Shown here piece after piece: positions 47,274 to 56,211 of a stretch of DNA of 64,000 bases. Made by a program: the position numbers and the translations under genes. The stretch comes from JAOUEA01 sp963821925 (lineage in GTDB: Bacteria > Actinomycetota > UBA4738 > HRBIN12). Positions within the stretch are counted from its first letter, which is position 1; the number at the start of each line of letters is the position of its first letter. The DNA is taken from the NCBI GenBank assembly GCA_963821925.1, contig CAWGFO010000001.1:682001-746000 (forward strand). The letters run 5' to 3'. The notes under the pieces were generated by a model. That model was given only the letters and a program-made list of their open reading frames with translations. It made no database searches and was not told where the DNA came from.

Positions 47274-47420
47274 CCCTCGATCTCCTTCCCCTCCCGCGAG
47301 GCCCCATCAACCTCGAAGCCGCCTCGGTGGGCGGCTCACGCCAGATGGTGGCCCCGTGTGCGCACGGTTGCAAGCACATCGGGCCCGAGCGTGCGGTCGG
47401 CACGGAGGCCGCTTCGTGCG

Positions 47421-47426
47421 TACGAT
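47421..47426 (+). promoter_or_regulatory. -10 box for acs
   Basis: TACGAT, 30 nt before the GTG start of acs. GGAGG sits between. Confidence 0.45.
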
Positions 47427-47456
47427 GCAGCCCTCTCGCCACACACGGAGGTTGCA

Positions 47457-49415
47457 GTGAGCGACGAACGCCACATCGAGGGGCTCCTGTCCGAGGATCG
47501 GGTCTTCGAACCGCCGACCGAGTTCGTGGAGCGCGCCCTGGTCTCGGATCGCTCGATCTACGACCGCGCCGAAGCCGACTTCGAGGGGTTCTGGGCCGAG
47601 CAGGCGGAACGGCTCACCTGGTTCAAGGGCTGGGACTCCGTGATGGAGTGGGACCCGCCCTGGGTGAAGTGGTTCTCGGGAGGGACGCTGAACGCCTCCT
47701 ACAACTGCCTGGATCGCCACGTGGAGGCGGGTGGCGGCGAGAAGGTCGCGTACCACTGGGAGGGCGAGCCCGGCGAGAAGCGGACGATCACCTATCGCGA
47801 CCTGTACGAGGAGACGTGCCGCCTCGCGAACGCGTTGAAGGCCCTCGGCGTGGAGAAGGGGGACCGGGTCGCGATCTACCTCGGCATGATCCCCGAGCTT
47901 CCGGTGGCGATGCTGGCCTGCGCCCGGATCGGCGCCGCGCATTCGGTCGTGTTCGGCGGGTTCAGCGCGGAGTCGCTGAAGGACCGGATCATCGACGCCG
48001 AGGCGAAGCTCCTGATCACGGCCGACGGCGGCTACCGGCGGGGACAGGTCGTGCCGCTCAAGGCGAACGCCGACGAGGCGGTGGCTGATTGCCCCTCGAT
48101 CGAGCACGTCGTCACGGTGCGGCGGACCGGCGGCGACCATCCGTTCCAGGAAGGGCGGGACCACTGGTACCACGAGCTGATCGAGGCGCAGCCGGCGGAG
48201 TGCGAGCCCGAGCCGATGGACGCCGAGGACCCGCTCTACCTGCTGTACACGAGCGGTACGACCGGCAAGCCCAAGGGGATCGTGCACACGACCGGCGGGT
48301 ACCTCACGCAGGTCGCGGCCACGCACCGGCTGATCTTCGACATCCACGAGGACGACGTGTTCTGGTGCGCCGCCGACATCGGGTGGGTGACGGGGCACTC
48401 GTACATCGTCTACGGGCCGCTCGCGAACCACACGACCGGGATCATCTACGAGGGCGCCCCCGACTGGCCCGACAAGGATCGACTCTGGGAGATCGCGGAG
48501 CGCTACCGGGCCACGATCCTCTACACGGCGCCGACCGCGATCCGCGCTTTCATGCGCTGGGGCACCGAGCACGTCGAGAAGCACGACCTGTCGTCCCTGC
48601 GGCTGCTCGGTTCGGTGGGCGAGCCGATCAATCCCGAGGCGTGGATCTGGTACTGGACGCACATCGGTGGCGGGCGGTGCCCGATCGTCGATACGTGGTG
48701 GCAGACCGAGACGGGCGCGATCTTGATCACGCCGCTCCCGGGCGTGACGCCGCTGAAGCCGGGCTCCGCAACGAACCCGTTCCCGGGGATCCAAGCCGAC
48801 GTCGTCGACGAGGCGGGGAACACCGTACCCATGGGGGGCGGCGGCTACCTGGTGCTGCGGCACCCGTGGCCGTCGATCGCGCGCACGATCTGGGGCGACC
48901 CGGACCGGTACGCGTCCACGTACTTCAGCAAGTACGGGAAGGATGTGTACGTCGCCGGGGACGGCGCCCGGCGCGACAAGGACGGGTACTACTGGCTCCT
49001 GGGACGCATCGACGACGTGATGAACGTGGCCGGACATCGGCTGTCCACCTACGAGATCGAGAGCGCGCTCGTCGACAACCCCAAGGTCGCCGAGGCGGCC
49101 GTCGTCTCGCGGCCCGACGAGCTCAAGGGCGAGGGGATCGTCGCGTTCGTCACGCTGAAGGGCGGGTACGAGGGTGACGAGGCGACGCTCAAGGAGCTCC
49201 GCAACCACGTCGCGAAGGTGATCGGCCCGATCGCGAAGCCGGACCAGATCATCTTCACGCCCGACCTCCCGAAGACACGCTCGGGCAAGATCATGCGGCG
49301 GCTCCTCCGCGACGTGGCCCGCGGCAACGTGATGGGCGACGTCAGCACGCTCGCGAACGCGGAGATCGTCGATCACATCCGGGAGCAGGCCGCGACCGCG
49401 CCGGCGGACGAGTAG
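47457..49415 (+). CDS. acs: Acetyl-CoA synthetase
   Basis: Activates acetate to acetyl-CoA via acetyl-AMP. 652 residues, usual length. Core motifs: YTSGTTGKPKGIVHT, WWQTETG, YVAGDGARRDKDGYYWLLGRIDD and the acetylatable Lys in PKTRSGKIMRR. GTG 47457 follows ACGGAGG. The next gene starts 2 nt after its stop. Confidence 0.96.
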   Translation: MSDERHIEGLLSEDRVFEPPTEFVERALVSDRSIYDRAEADFEGFWAEQAERLTWFKGWDSVMEWDPPWVKWFSGGTLNASYNCLDRHVEAGGGEKVAYHWEGEPGEKRTITYRDLYEETCRLANALKALGVEKGDRVAIYLGMIPELPVAMLACARIGAAHSVVFGGFSAESLKDRIIDAEAKLLITADGGYRRGQVVPLKANADEAVADCPSIEHVVTVRRTGGDHPFQEGRDHWYHELIEAQPAECEPEPMDAEDPLYLLYTSGTTGKPKGIVHTTGGYLTQVAATHRLIFDIHEDDVFWCAADIGWVTGHSYIVYGPLANHTTGIIYEGAPDWPDKDRLWEIAERYRATILYTAPTAIRAFMRWGTEHVEKHDLSSLRLLGSVGEPINPEAWIWYWTHIGGGRCPIVDTWWQTETGAILITPLPGVTPLKPGSATNPFPGIQADVVDEAGNTVPMGGGGYLVLRHPWPSIARTIWGDPDRYASTYFSKYGKDVYVAGDGARRDKDGYYWLLGRIDDVMNVAGHRLSTYEIESALVDNPKVAEAAVVSRPDELKGEGIVAFVTLKGGYEGDEATLKELRNHVAKVIGPIAKPDQIIFTPDLPKTRSGKIMRRLLRDVARGNVMGDVSTLANAEIVDHIREQAATAPADE

Positions 49416-49417
49416 CC

Positions 49418-49837
49418 GTGTCCGTCGACGGACCGATGTTCGGGCGTGCCGAGGCCGACTTCGTCGCGAGCCGCCGGGTCGGGTACCTGGCGACGGTCTA
49501 TCCGGACGGCCGGCCCCACGTCGTGCCGATCTCCCCGGTGCTCGACCTCGATCGTCTCGTCTTCGCGACCGAACGAGATACCACGAAGGTGCGCAACCTC
49601 GAAGGCAACCCGTTCGTGGCGATCGGGTTCGACGAGTACGACGAGGACTGGTCGCGCCTCAAGCAGGTGATCGTGCACGGCGAGGCCTACGTGATCGACT
49701 CGGGGTTCGAGTTCGACCGCGACCGAGCACTGCTCTACGAGAAGTACCCGCAGTACGAGACCGAGGCGCCCGTCACCGAAGGGGAGTCGATCATCGTGGA
49801 GGTGCGGGCCGAGCGCGTGGTGACCTGGGGCTTCTAG
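49418..49837 (+). CDS. PPOX-class FMN/F420-binding protein
   Basis: 139 residues with a split-barrel fold: RRVGYLATVYPDGRPHVVPISPVLDLDRLVFATERDTTKVRNLEGNP. This resembles the PPOX-class F420-dependent or FMN enzymes common in actinobacteria; cofactor not determinable. GTG start. The DUF2342 gene in this window hints that F420 is made. Convergent with the S9 peptidase, overlapping by 4 nt. Confidence 0.85.
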   Translation: MSVDGPMFGRAEADFVASRRVGYLATVYPDGRPHVVPISPVLDLDRLVFATERDTTKVRNLEGNPFVAIGFDEYDEDWSRLKQVIVHGEAYVIDSGFEFDRDRALLYEKYPQYETEAPVTEGESIIVEVRAERVVTWGF

Positions 49838-51621
49838 TCGGTCCCGAGGTGGCGTCGCAGGAAGTCCAGCATCAGCTCGACGTGGGCGATCTGCTCGTCG
49901 ACGTCGTTGGCATGATGGCCGCCCGGGTAGAGGTGCACATCGACCTCGCGGCCGCGTGCGCGGAGCGCGTGCGCGTAGACCATCACCTGGCCGAGCGGGC
50001 AGCGGCTGTCGTGGTCGCCCGCGATCATCAGGACCGGCGCCCGGACGTCGCCCACGTAGGTCATGGGGTTCCGCTCGGCGTAGAGCTCGGGCAGGTCCAT
50101 CGGTGACCCGCCCAGCGTGGCGAGGTCCCAGGCACGCAGCGCCGGCGCGCACTCGTAGTGGGCGGCCACGTAGTCGCCGACCGGGATGCCCGCGATCACG
50201 GCCTTCCAGCGATCGGGATGGCGGCCGGCGTTGAGGGTCGCCAGGTAGCCGCCCCACGACCACCCCTCGATCGCCACGCGGTCCGGATCGGTCACGCCGC
50301 TCGCGATCAGGTGATCCAAGCCCGCGACGATGTCCTCGGACTCCGGGAAGCCGATGTTGCCCTGGAGCGACTGCCGGAAGGCCGTGCCGTAGCCCGTCGA
50401 GCCGCGATAGTTCACGAGCAGCACGGCGAAGCCGTGATCGACGAACGCCTGCCGGCGAGGATCGAACGCGTCGGTGTTGTGGTACTCGGGCCCCCCGTGC
50501 ACCGAGACGACCGTCGGGAACGGTCCCTCGCCCTCGGGACGGATCAGCCATCCCTGGATCCGGTCGCCCCGGGGGTTCTCGAACCAGACCGCCTCGAACG
50601 GGCGGCCCGCCGGCGGGCTCTCGCCGCCGAGCGAGAGCACCCCGGCGCCGGCGAGGTCGCTGATCCGCGGTGCGTGGGTGCCGCGTTCGATCCGGAACCA
50701 GACCTCGCCGTCGGGTCGGATCCTCGCGTTCGAGATCGTGCCGTCGAGCGGGGTCAGCTCGGTGACGGCCGCCGTCGCGACCTCGAGCCGCACCAGTTGG
50801 TCCCGAGCCTCGTGCGCGTGCCGCAGGAGCACCGCCGACCCGTCCGGGTACCAGTCCTCGAGGAACACGGCGCCGGGGAGCCCCACCGGGAGCTCTTCGA
50901 GCGCTCCTGAGACGAGGTCCCAGAGCCACGGCCGCTCGACGTCGTCGAGTTCCCGGATCAGCACGAGCCGCTGGTCGCCCGGCACCGGGGACCACCCCAC
51001 GGGCTCGGTGCGGAGCCCCTCGTCGACGACCTCGCCCACGGTCTCGCCGGTGTGCGCGTCCAGGATCCGGACCGCCGGGCGCGCGATGTCGCTCTCCTCC
51101 GCATGGCGGATCGCGAGCAGCGCCGCGTCGGCCGAGAGCCCGCCCGGTCCGGTCGGCCACTCGGATCCGACCCCTGCCGGGCTCGCGTGGCGGTAGATCG
51201 CACGCGGCGCACCGTCCCCGTGCTGCACGAAGATCGCATATGTCTCGTCGTCGGCCAGGCCGAACGCCGCCGCGCCCGACACCATCGACAGACCCATCGC
51301 CCAGCCGTCGGGCACGTCGAAGAGCGGGCGTGCCTCGCCGCCACCGAACGGCGTCACCATCCAGCGGCCACGCTCATCGCCGTTCGGGTCGAGCCACCAG
51401 ACCACGCCCTCGCCGTCGGGCGACAGATGCACCTCCTCAGCCCCGACGCCACCCTGGGATGCCTGCCGCCGGGCGCCGGTGCTCAGGTCCCACGCCCACG
51501 CCTGTGAGCTGCCGCTCTCGTTCGACACGACCCCGACGCGATCCGGGGCGGCGCTCGACCAGTCGACCTGGTCGACGCGCGGGACGGTGAAGCGTCGGTG
51601 CCACAGCGGCGTGTCGGCCAT
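49834..51621 (-). CDS. S9-family prolyl oligopeptidase
   Basis: 595 residues. An N-terminal beta-propeller (blades such as AWAWDLSTGARRQAS) and a C-terminal alpha/beta-hydrolase domain with nucleophile GWSWGGYLA, acid AGDHDSRCP and His GGHHAND. Cytoplasmic peptidase of short peptides. ATG 51621 follows AGGAAGGA; the 30-residue upstream extension is not typical. A TACGCT hexamer (51664-51659) may be its -10. Confidence 0.92.
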   Translation of the reverse strand: MADTPLWHRRFTVPRVDQVDWSSAAPDRVGVVSNESGSSQAWAWDLSTGARRQASQGGVGAEEVHLSPDGEGVVWWLDPNGDERGRWMVTPFGGGEARPLFDVPDGWAMGLSMVSGAAAFGLADDETYAIFVQHGDGAPRAIYRHASPAGVGSEWPTGPGGLSADAALLAIRHAEESDIARPAVRILDAHTGETVGEVVDEGLRTEPVGWSPVPGDQRLVLIRELDDVERPWLWDLVSGALEELPVGLPGAVFLEDWYPDGSAVLLRHAHEARDQLVRLEVATAAVTELTPLDGTISNARIRPDGEVWFRIERGTHAPRISDLAGAGVLSLGGESPPAGRPFEAVWFENPRGDRIQGWLIRPEGEGPFPTVVSVHGGPEYHNTDAFDPRRQAFVDHGFAVLLVNYRGSTGYGTAFRQSLQGNIGFPESEDIVAGLDHLIASGVTDPDRVAIEGWSWGGYLATLNAGRHPDRWKAVIAGIPVGDYVAAHYECAPALRAWDLATLGGSPMDLPELYAERNPMTYVGDVRAPVLMIAGDHDSRCPLGQVMVYAHALRARGREVDVHLYPGGHHANDVDEQIAHVELMLDFLRRHLGTD

Positions 51622-51709
51622 CGTGTGCGCATCCTTCCTCGGGCTCGAGCGGGTCAGCAGCGTAGCGCGGGTCTCGCCGAACGGTTCGTCGTGGGGGATG
51701 ATGAACGGC

Positions 51710-52099
51710 ATGTCGATGCCTCAGGTGCCGCCACCGCTCGTCGGGCCACAGGGCCGCGCCCTGGGCCGCAAGGACGTCGACCGGGTCGGGCAGGAGGCGC
51801 CACCGCCCGACGACGCCTGGCGGTACGCCACCGAGGGTGCCCCCCGCTTCGTCGCCCTGCTCGGCGTCGTGCTCGGGTTCCTGATGCTCGTCGTCCCGGG
51901 TCTGATCGCCCTCCGGAGCTACCGGCGTTGGCGCGACGGGGCGATCCTCCAGCCGTCCGCGGCCTGGGTGGTCGCCGTGCTCGGCATCTGGATCGCGATC
52001 CTCGTGCCGCTCGCGGTGTACACCGACTTCGTGGGGCTCACGATCGCACTGACCGTCGTGGGGCCGCTCGCGAGCGTCGCGTACGTGCTCAGAGGCTGA
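51710..52099 (+). CDS. Small two-helix membrane protein
   Basis: About 129 residues, unknown function. A Pro-rich N-terminal ~40 residues and then hydrophobic helices FVALLGVVLGFLMLVVPGLIAL, AWVVAVLGIWIAILVPLAVY and LTIALTVVGPLASVAYVL. Several in-frame ATGs (51698, 51701, 51710, 51716) follow a GGGGG run, so the start is uncertain. Divergent from the S9 peptidase and upstream of groL. Confidence 0.6.
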   Translation: MSMPQVPPPLVGPQGRALGRKDVDRVGQEAPPPDDAWRYATEGAPRFVALLGVVLGFLMLVVPGLIALRSYRRWRDGAILQPSAAWVVAVLGIWIAILVPLAVYTDFVGLTIALTVVGPLASVAYVLRG

Positions 52100-52163
52100 G
52101 CGGCGCGGTCGACCCGGACGCCCGGAACCCGGAACCCCTTGCCACGTCCGGGGGTGTTCCGGC

Positions 52164-52169
52164 TACAAT
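52164..52169 (+). promoter_or_regulatory. groL promoter -10
   Basis: TACAAT, with TTGCCA at 52139-52144 as a possible -35 (19-nt spacer). The CIRCE operator begins 2 nt downstream and covers the start site. Confidence 0.65.
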
Positions 52170-52171
52170 CG

Positions 52172-52198
52172 TTAGCACTCGGCACGTATGAGTGCTAG
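52172..52198. promoter_or_regulatory. CIRCE operator (HrcA site)
   Basis: TTAGCACTC-N9-GAGTGCTAG, an 8-of-9 palindrome match to the CIRCE consensus (TTAGCACTC-N9-GAGTGCTAA). HrcA binding here would repress groL until heat stress. Confidence 0.95.
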
Positions 52199-52246
52199 CA
52201 GTCGGGTACCCAGGCTGAGAAGCCACGAGTCAAGAGGAGGGAAGGG

Positions 52247-53872
52247 ATGGCCGCGAAGATCATCTCCTTCGACGAGGACGCGCGGCGCGCCCTCGAGCGG
52301 GGCATGGACCAGCTCGCGAACGCCGTGAAGATCACGCTCGGCCCCAAGGGCCGCAACGTCGTCCTCGAGAAGAAGTGGGGCGCCCCCACGATCACGAACG
52401 ACGGTGTCTCGATCGCCAAGGAGATCGAGCTCGACGACCCCGAGGAGAAGATCGGCGCAGAGCTGGTCAAGGAGGTCGCCAAGAAGACCGACGACGTCGC
52501 CGGTGACGGCACGACGACGGCCACCGTGCTCGCCCAGGCGATCGTGAAGGAAGGCCTGCGCAACGTCGCCGCCGGCGCCAACCCGATGTCGCTGAAGCGC
52601 GGCATCGAGCGGGCCACCGAGCTCGCCGTCGAGGCGATCAAGAACCAGTCCAAGGAGGTCGAGGGCAAGGACGAGATCGCCCAGGTGGGCGCCATCTCCG
52701 CCGCCGACCCCCAGATCGGCGAGACGATCGCCGAGGCCGTCGACAAGGTCGGCAAGGACGGCGTCATCACGGTCGAGGAGTCGAACACCTTCGGCATGGA
52801 GCTCGACTTCGTCGAAGGTATGCGGTTCGACAAGGGCTTCATCTCGCCGTACTTCATCACCGACGCGGAGCGTATGGAGGCCGTCCTGGACGACCCCTAC
52901 ATCCTGATCGCGAACAGCAAGATCAGCGCGGTGAAGGACCTGCTCCCGGTGCTCGAGAAGGTCATGCAGGCCGGCAAGCCGGTGCTGGTGCTCTCCGAGG
53001 ACGTCGAGGGCGAGGCCCTCGCGACGCTCGTGGTCAACAAGATCCGCGGCACGTTCAAGTCCGTCGCGGTCAAGGCCCCGGGCTTCGGCGACCGCCGCAA
53101 GGCCATGCTGCAGGACATCGCGATCCTCACGGGTGCCACGGTCGTCTCCGAAGAGGTCGGCCTGAAGCTCGAGAGCGCGACGATGGACCTGCTGGGCACG
53201 GCCCGCAAGGTGATCGTCACGAAGGACGAGACCACGATCGTGGAGGGTGCGGGCAAGGACGAGGACGTCCAGGGCCGCATCAACCAGATCAAGTCCGAGA
53301 TCGAGAAGACCGACTCCGACTACGACCGCGAGAAGCTGCAGGAGCGGCTGGCGAAGCTCTCCGGCGGCGTGGCGGTCATCAAGGTCGGCGCGGCCACCGA
53401 GGTCGAGCTGAAGGAGAAGAAGCACCGCATCGAGGATGCCGTGCAGTCGACCAAGGCGGCCGTGGAGGAGGGCATCGTGCCCGGCGGCGGCGTCGCGCTC
53501 CTGAACGCGCAGACCGCACTGGACAAGGTGGACCTCGAGGGTGACGAGCTCACCGGCGCCGCGATCGTGCGGCGCGCGCTCGAGGAGCCCCTGAAGCAGA
53601 TCGCCCACAACGCCGGCCTCGAGGGCGGCGTGATCATCGAGAAGGTGCGCGCGCTTGACCCGGGTCACGGGCTCAACGCGGCCACCGGTGAGTACGGCGA
53701 CATGCTGAAGTTCGGGGTGATCGACCCGACCAAGGTCACGCGCTCGGCGCTGCAGAACGCAGCCTCGATCGCCGCCTTGTTCCTCACCACCGAGGCGATC
53801 GTCGCCGAGAAGCCGGAGAAGGCGCCGGCCGGCATGCCCGGCGGCATGCCCGGCGGGGACATGGACTTCTAG
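52247..53872 (+). CDS. groL: Chaperonin GroEL
   Basis: 60-kDa chaperonin, 541 residues. Family signatures: ITLGPKGRNVVLEKKWGAPTITNDG, VAGDGTTTATVLAQAIV, AAVEEGIVPGGGVALL and a GMPGGMPGGDMDF tail. GAGGAGGGAAGG precedes the ATG. No groES lies next to it, as for the second GroEL of many actinobacteria; a GroES-like C-terminus appears at the window edge 10 kb away. Controlled by CIRCE. Confidence 0.98.
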   Translation: MAAKIISFDEDARRALERGMDQLANAVKITLGPKGRNVVLEKKWGAPTITNDGVSIAKEIELDDPEEKIGAELVKEVAKKTDDVAGDGTTTATVLAQAIVKEGLRNVAAGANPMSLKRGIERATELAVEAIKNQSKEVEGKDEIAQVGAISAADPQIGETIAEAVDKVGKDGVITVEESNTFGMELDFVEGMRFDKGFISPYFITDAERMEAVLDDPYILIANSKISAVKDLLPVLEKVMQAGKPVLVLSEDVEGEALATLVVNKIRGTFKSVAVKAPGFGDRRKAMLQDIAILTGATVVSEEVGLKLESATMDLLGTARKVIVTKDETTIVEGAGKDEDVQGRINQIKSEIEKTDSDYDREKLQERLAKLSGGVAVIKVGAATEVELKEKKHRIEDAVQSTKAAVEEGIVPGGGVALLNAQTALDKVDLEGDELTGAAIVRRALEEPLKQIAHNAGLEGGVIIEKVRALDPGHGLNAATGEYGDMLKFGVIDPTKVTRSALQNAASIAALFLTTEAIVAEKPEKAPAGMPGGMPGGDMDF

Positions 53873-53898
53873 GTCCAGCCGCCTCAACGCGTCACCCG

Positions 53899-53923
53899 AA
53901 CGGGGGCCCCTCGGGCCCCCGTT
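53899..53923 (+). terminator. groL terminator
   Basis: AACGGGGGCCC (53899-53909), CTC loop, GGGCCCCCGTT (53913-53923): 11 perfect base pairs 26 nt after the groL stop. Confidence 0.85.
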
Positions 53924-54002
53924 CCGCGTTCCGGCGTTTGACCGGGTCCGGGGGCGGCCGCGAGGATGCGCGGATCCTCTGAGAAAGGGTTTCGCGCCCG
54001 CC

Positions 54003-55655
54003 GTGCCGATCCGAGACGCCGTCCGCGTGTTCTTCACGGTCCTGCGGAACCGCACGCTCGTCCGGGTGCTCTTCGCCTTCCAGGAATTCAGCGCGGCCGA
54101 GGCGGCCGTATGGATCGCCGTGTCGGTCTTCGCCTTCCAACGCGGCGGCGCCACGGTCACGGGCCTCGTCCTCGTGGCGCAGCTCGTGCCCTCCGCGTTG
54201 GTGGCGCCGCTGGGGGCGACGATCGGGGACCGGATGCGCCGCGACCGGGCGCTCGGCCTGGGCTACGCGATCCAGGCGGCGACGGACGTCGTGCTCGCCC
54301 TGGCCCTCTGGAAGGCGCCGCCCATGGCCGCCTACGCCGCCGCGGTCCTCGCGAGCTGCGCGATCACGCTCACGCGCCCCGTGCACAACGCGATCCTGCC
54401 GCACATCGCCGAGACGCCCGAGGAGCTCACCGCGGCCAACGCCGCGTCGAGCAGCGTCGAAGGGGTCGGCGTCCTGGTCGGCCCCGTGTTCGCCGCGGTG
54501 GGCTTCGCGATCGCCGGTCCGGCGTTCGTCGTGGCGGTCACCGCGGGATTCATGGTGACGGCGAGTCTCCTCACGTTCCGGCTCCCGATGCATCACGGTG
54601 CCGAAGAGCCGGAACCCGAGCGCGTCGATCCCCAGGGGGTCGTCGCCGACGCGGTGGCCGGCGCGCGGGAGCTCCGGCGCGAGCCCGGGGCTTCGATGCT
54701 CCTCCTCCTGGGCGGCGCCCAGTTCGTGGTCGTGGGGCTCCTCGATGTCTTCTACGCACTCCTCGCGATCGACCTGCTGGACGTCGGCGAATCGGCCGCC
54801 GGCATCCTCGCCGCCGCGATGGGCGTCGGCGGGCTGCTCGGTGCGGCGGCGTCGGTCGCCCTGGTGGGCCGCCGCAACCTCACGCCGGCGATGCAGCTCG
54901 GCCTCGCCGTGTGTGGGGCGAGTCTCGCCGCGGTCGGGATCGTCGTGGCCGGGCTCGCTGGCGCGATCGTGTTCCTGATCGTCTGCGGCGCCGGCCGCAC
55001 CTTCTTCGACGTGGCGGCCCGCACGCTCCTCCAACGCTCCGTCCCCGACGAGATGCTTTCGCGCGTCTTCGGCGTGCAGGAGGCCCTCGTGATGCTCGGG
55101 CTGGCGGTGGGGGCGGCGGCGGCTCCCCTCCTGATCGCGGGATTCGGGAGCCGTGGTGCGCTCGTCGTGGCCGGAGCGCTGCTGCCGGCGGTCGGCCTGG
55201 TGGCCTGGCCGCAGCTCCGTCTCGTGGATGCCCGTGCGACGGAGCCCGGACCCGAAGTGGTAGCCCTGCGGCGGATACCGCTCTTCGCGCCGCTTGCTCA
55301 GCCGGTCCTGGAACGGGTGGCACGCAACCTCGAGCACGTGGTCGTCCCCGCCGGCACCCTCGTGATCCGCCAGGGAGATCCGGGCGACCGCTTCTACGTG
55401 GTGGAGCACGGTCGCCTGTCGGTGGAGGCGGACGGTCGCGCGGTGGCGGAGCTCGGCGACGGCGATCAGTTCGGCGAGATCGCGCTGCTGCGTGACGTGC
55501 CGCGCACGGCCACCGTGACGGCGGTCGAGCCCACGGAGCTCCTGGCGCTCAGCCGGGCCGAATTCCTCGGCGCGGTGACCGGGTCACGGCCGAGCGCGAC
55601 CCGCGCGGATGAGATGATCGAGCGGCGTCTGGAGGAGCTCGGCCGCGAGGAGTGA
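54003..55655 (+). CDS. MFS transporter fused to a cyclic-nucleotide-binding domain
   Basis: 550 residues. Residues ~1-400 have about 12 membrane helices of the major facilitator fold, with the intracellular motif GDRMRRDRALGLG and a duplicate-half layout. Residues ~420-530 form a cNMP domain: IPLFAPLAQPVLERVARNLEHVVVPAGTLVIRQGDPGDRFYVVEHGRLSV, FGEIALLRDVPRTATVTA. This suggests transport gated by cAMP/cGMP on the cytoplasmic side. GTG start. Substrate unknown. Confidence 0.87.
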   Translation: MPIRDAVRVFFTVLRNRTLVRVLFAFQEFSAAEAAVWIAVSVFAFQRGGATVTGLVLVAQLVPSALVAPLGATIGDRMRRDRALGLGYAIQAATDVVLALALWKAPPMAAYAAAVLASCAITLTRPVHNAILPHIAETPEELTAANAASSSVEGVGVLVGPVFAAVGFAIAGPAFVVAVTAGFMVTASLLTFRLPMHHGAEEPEPERVDPQGVVADAVAGARELRREPGASMLLLLGGAQFVVVGLLDVFYALLAIDLLDVGESAAGILAAAMGVGGLLGAAASVALVGRRNLTPAMQLGLAVCGASLAAVGIVVAGLAGAIVFLIVCGAGRTFFDVAARTLLQRSVPDEMLSRVFGVQEALVMLGLAVGAAAAPLLIAGFGSRGALVVAGALLPAVGLVAWPQLRLVDARATEPGPEVVALRRIPLFAPLAQPVLERVARNLEHVVVPAGTLVIRQGDPGDRFYVVEHGRLSVEADGRAVAELGDGDQFGEIALLRDVPRTATVTAVEPTELLALSRAEFLGAVTGSRPSATRADEMIERRLEELGREE

Positions 55656-55746
55656 GCGCCGGCCGTCGTCACGGAACCGCAACAACTCGGATCGAACCAC
55701 CCGCCGGGGCGCACCGAACGACAGGGTGGAGCCCCTCTCTCCGAAC

Positions 55747-55779
55747 GGAAGCCCCGAGTCCCCCCGACTCGGGGCTTCC
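55747..55779 (+). terminator. Terminator after MFS-cNMP gene
   Basis: GGAAGCCCCGAGT (55747-55759) pairs with ACTCGGGGCTTCC (55767-55779): 13 perfect pairs, 7-nt loop. It ends 14 nt before the next promoter's -10. Confidence 0.85.
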
Positions 55780-55792
55780 TGCCGTCTCGGGC

Positions 55793-55798
55793 TAGGAT
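55793..55798 (+). promoter_or_regulatory. -10 box, thioesterase gene
   Basis: TAGGAT followed by 8 nt and then ATG 55807. Confidence 0.55.
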
Positions 55799-55806
55799 TG
55801 CGCGCC

Positions 55807-56205
55807 ATGGCGACCGAGGTGACGATCAAGATCCGTTGGCGTGACATGGACGCGTACGGTCACGTCAACAACGGGGTGTACCTGAACTACCTGGAGGAAT
55901 GCCGGGATCGGGCGATCGAGTCGCTGATGGGCACCCAGGGGTCGTGGGACTTCGTGCTCGCGCACGTCGGGATCGACTTCCGGAACGAGCTCACGCAGGA
56001 GGACGGCGAGATCACGGTCAGGTGCGCGATCTCGGGGGTCGGGCGGTCGAGCGTGCGGACGCGCGAGACGATCGTGAAGGCCGACGGGACGGTGTCCGCC
56101 GAGGCCGAGGCCGTCGTCGTGCCGCGGGATCGCGAGCGGGGCGGCAGTCGTCCGCTCACCGAGGTGGAACGGGCGACCCTGCAGGCAGCGATCGAGGCCG
56201 GATAG
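55807..56205 (+). CDS. Acyl-CoA thioesterase, 4HBT hot-dog fold
   Basis: 132 residues. Signature IRWRDMDAYGHVNNGVYLNYLEECR, with the catalytic Asp/His-Asn region of YbgC/FcbC-type thioesterases, then ETIVKADGTVSAEAEAVVV. Hydrolyses acyl-CoA thioesters; chain length unknown. The longer upstream frame crosses the terminator hairpin and is rejected. Leaderless spacing. Confidence 0.9.
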   Translation: MATEVTIKIRWRDMDAYGHVNNGVYLNYLEECRDRAIESLMGTQGSWDFVLAHVGIDFRNELTQEDGEITVRCAISGVGRSSVRTRETIVKADGTVSAEAEAVVVPRDRERGGSRPLTEVERATLQAAIEAG

Positions 56206-56211
56206 CCCGGC

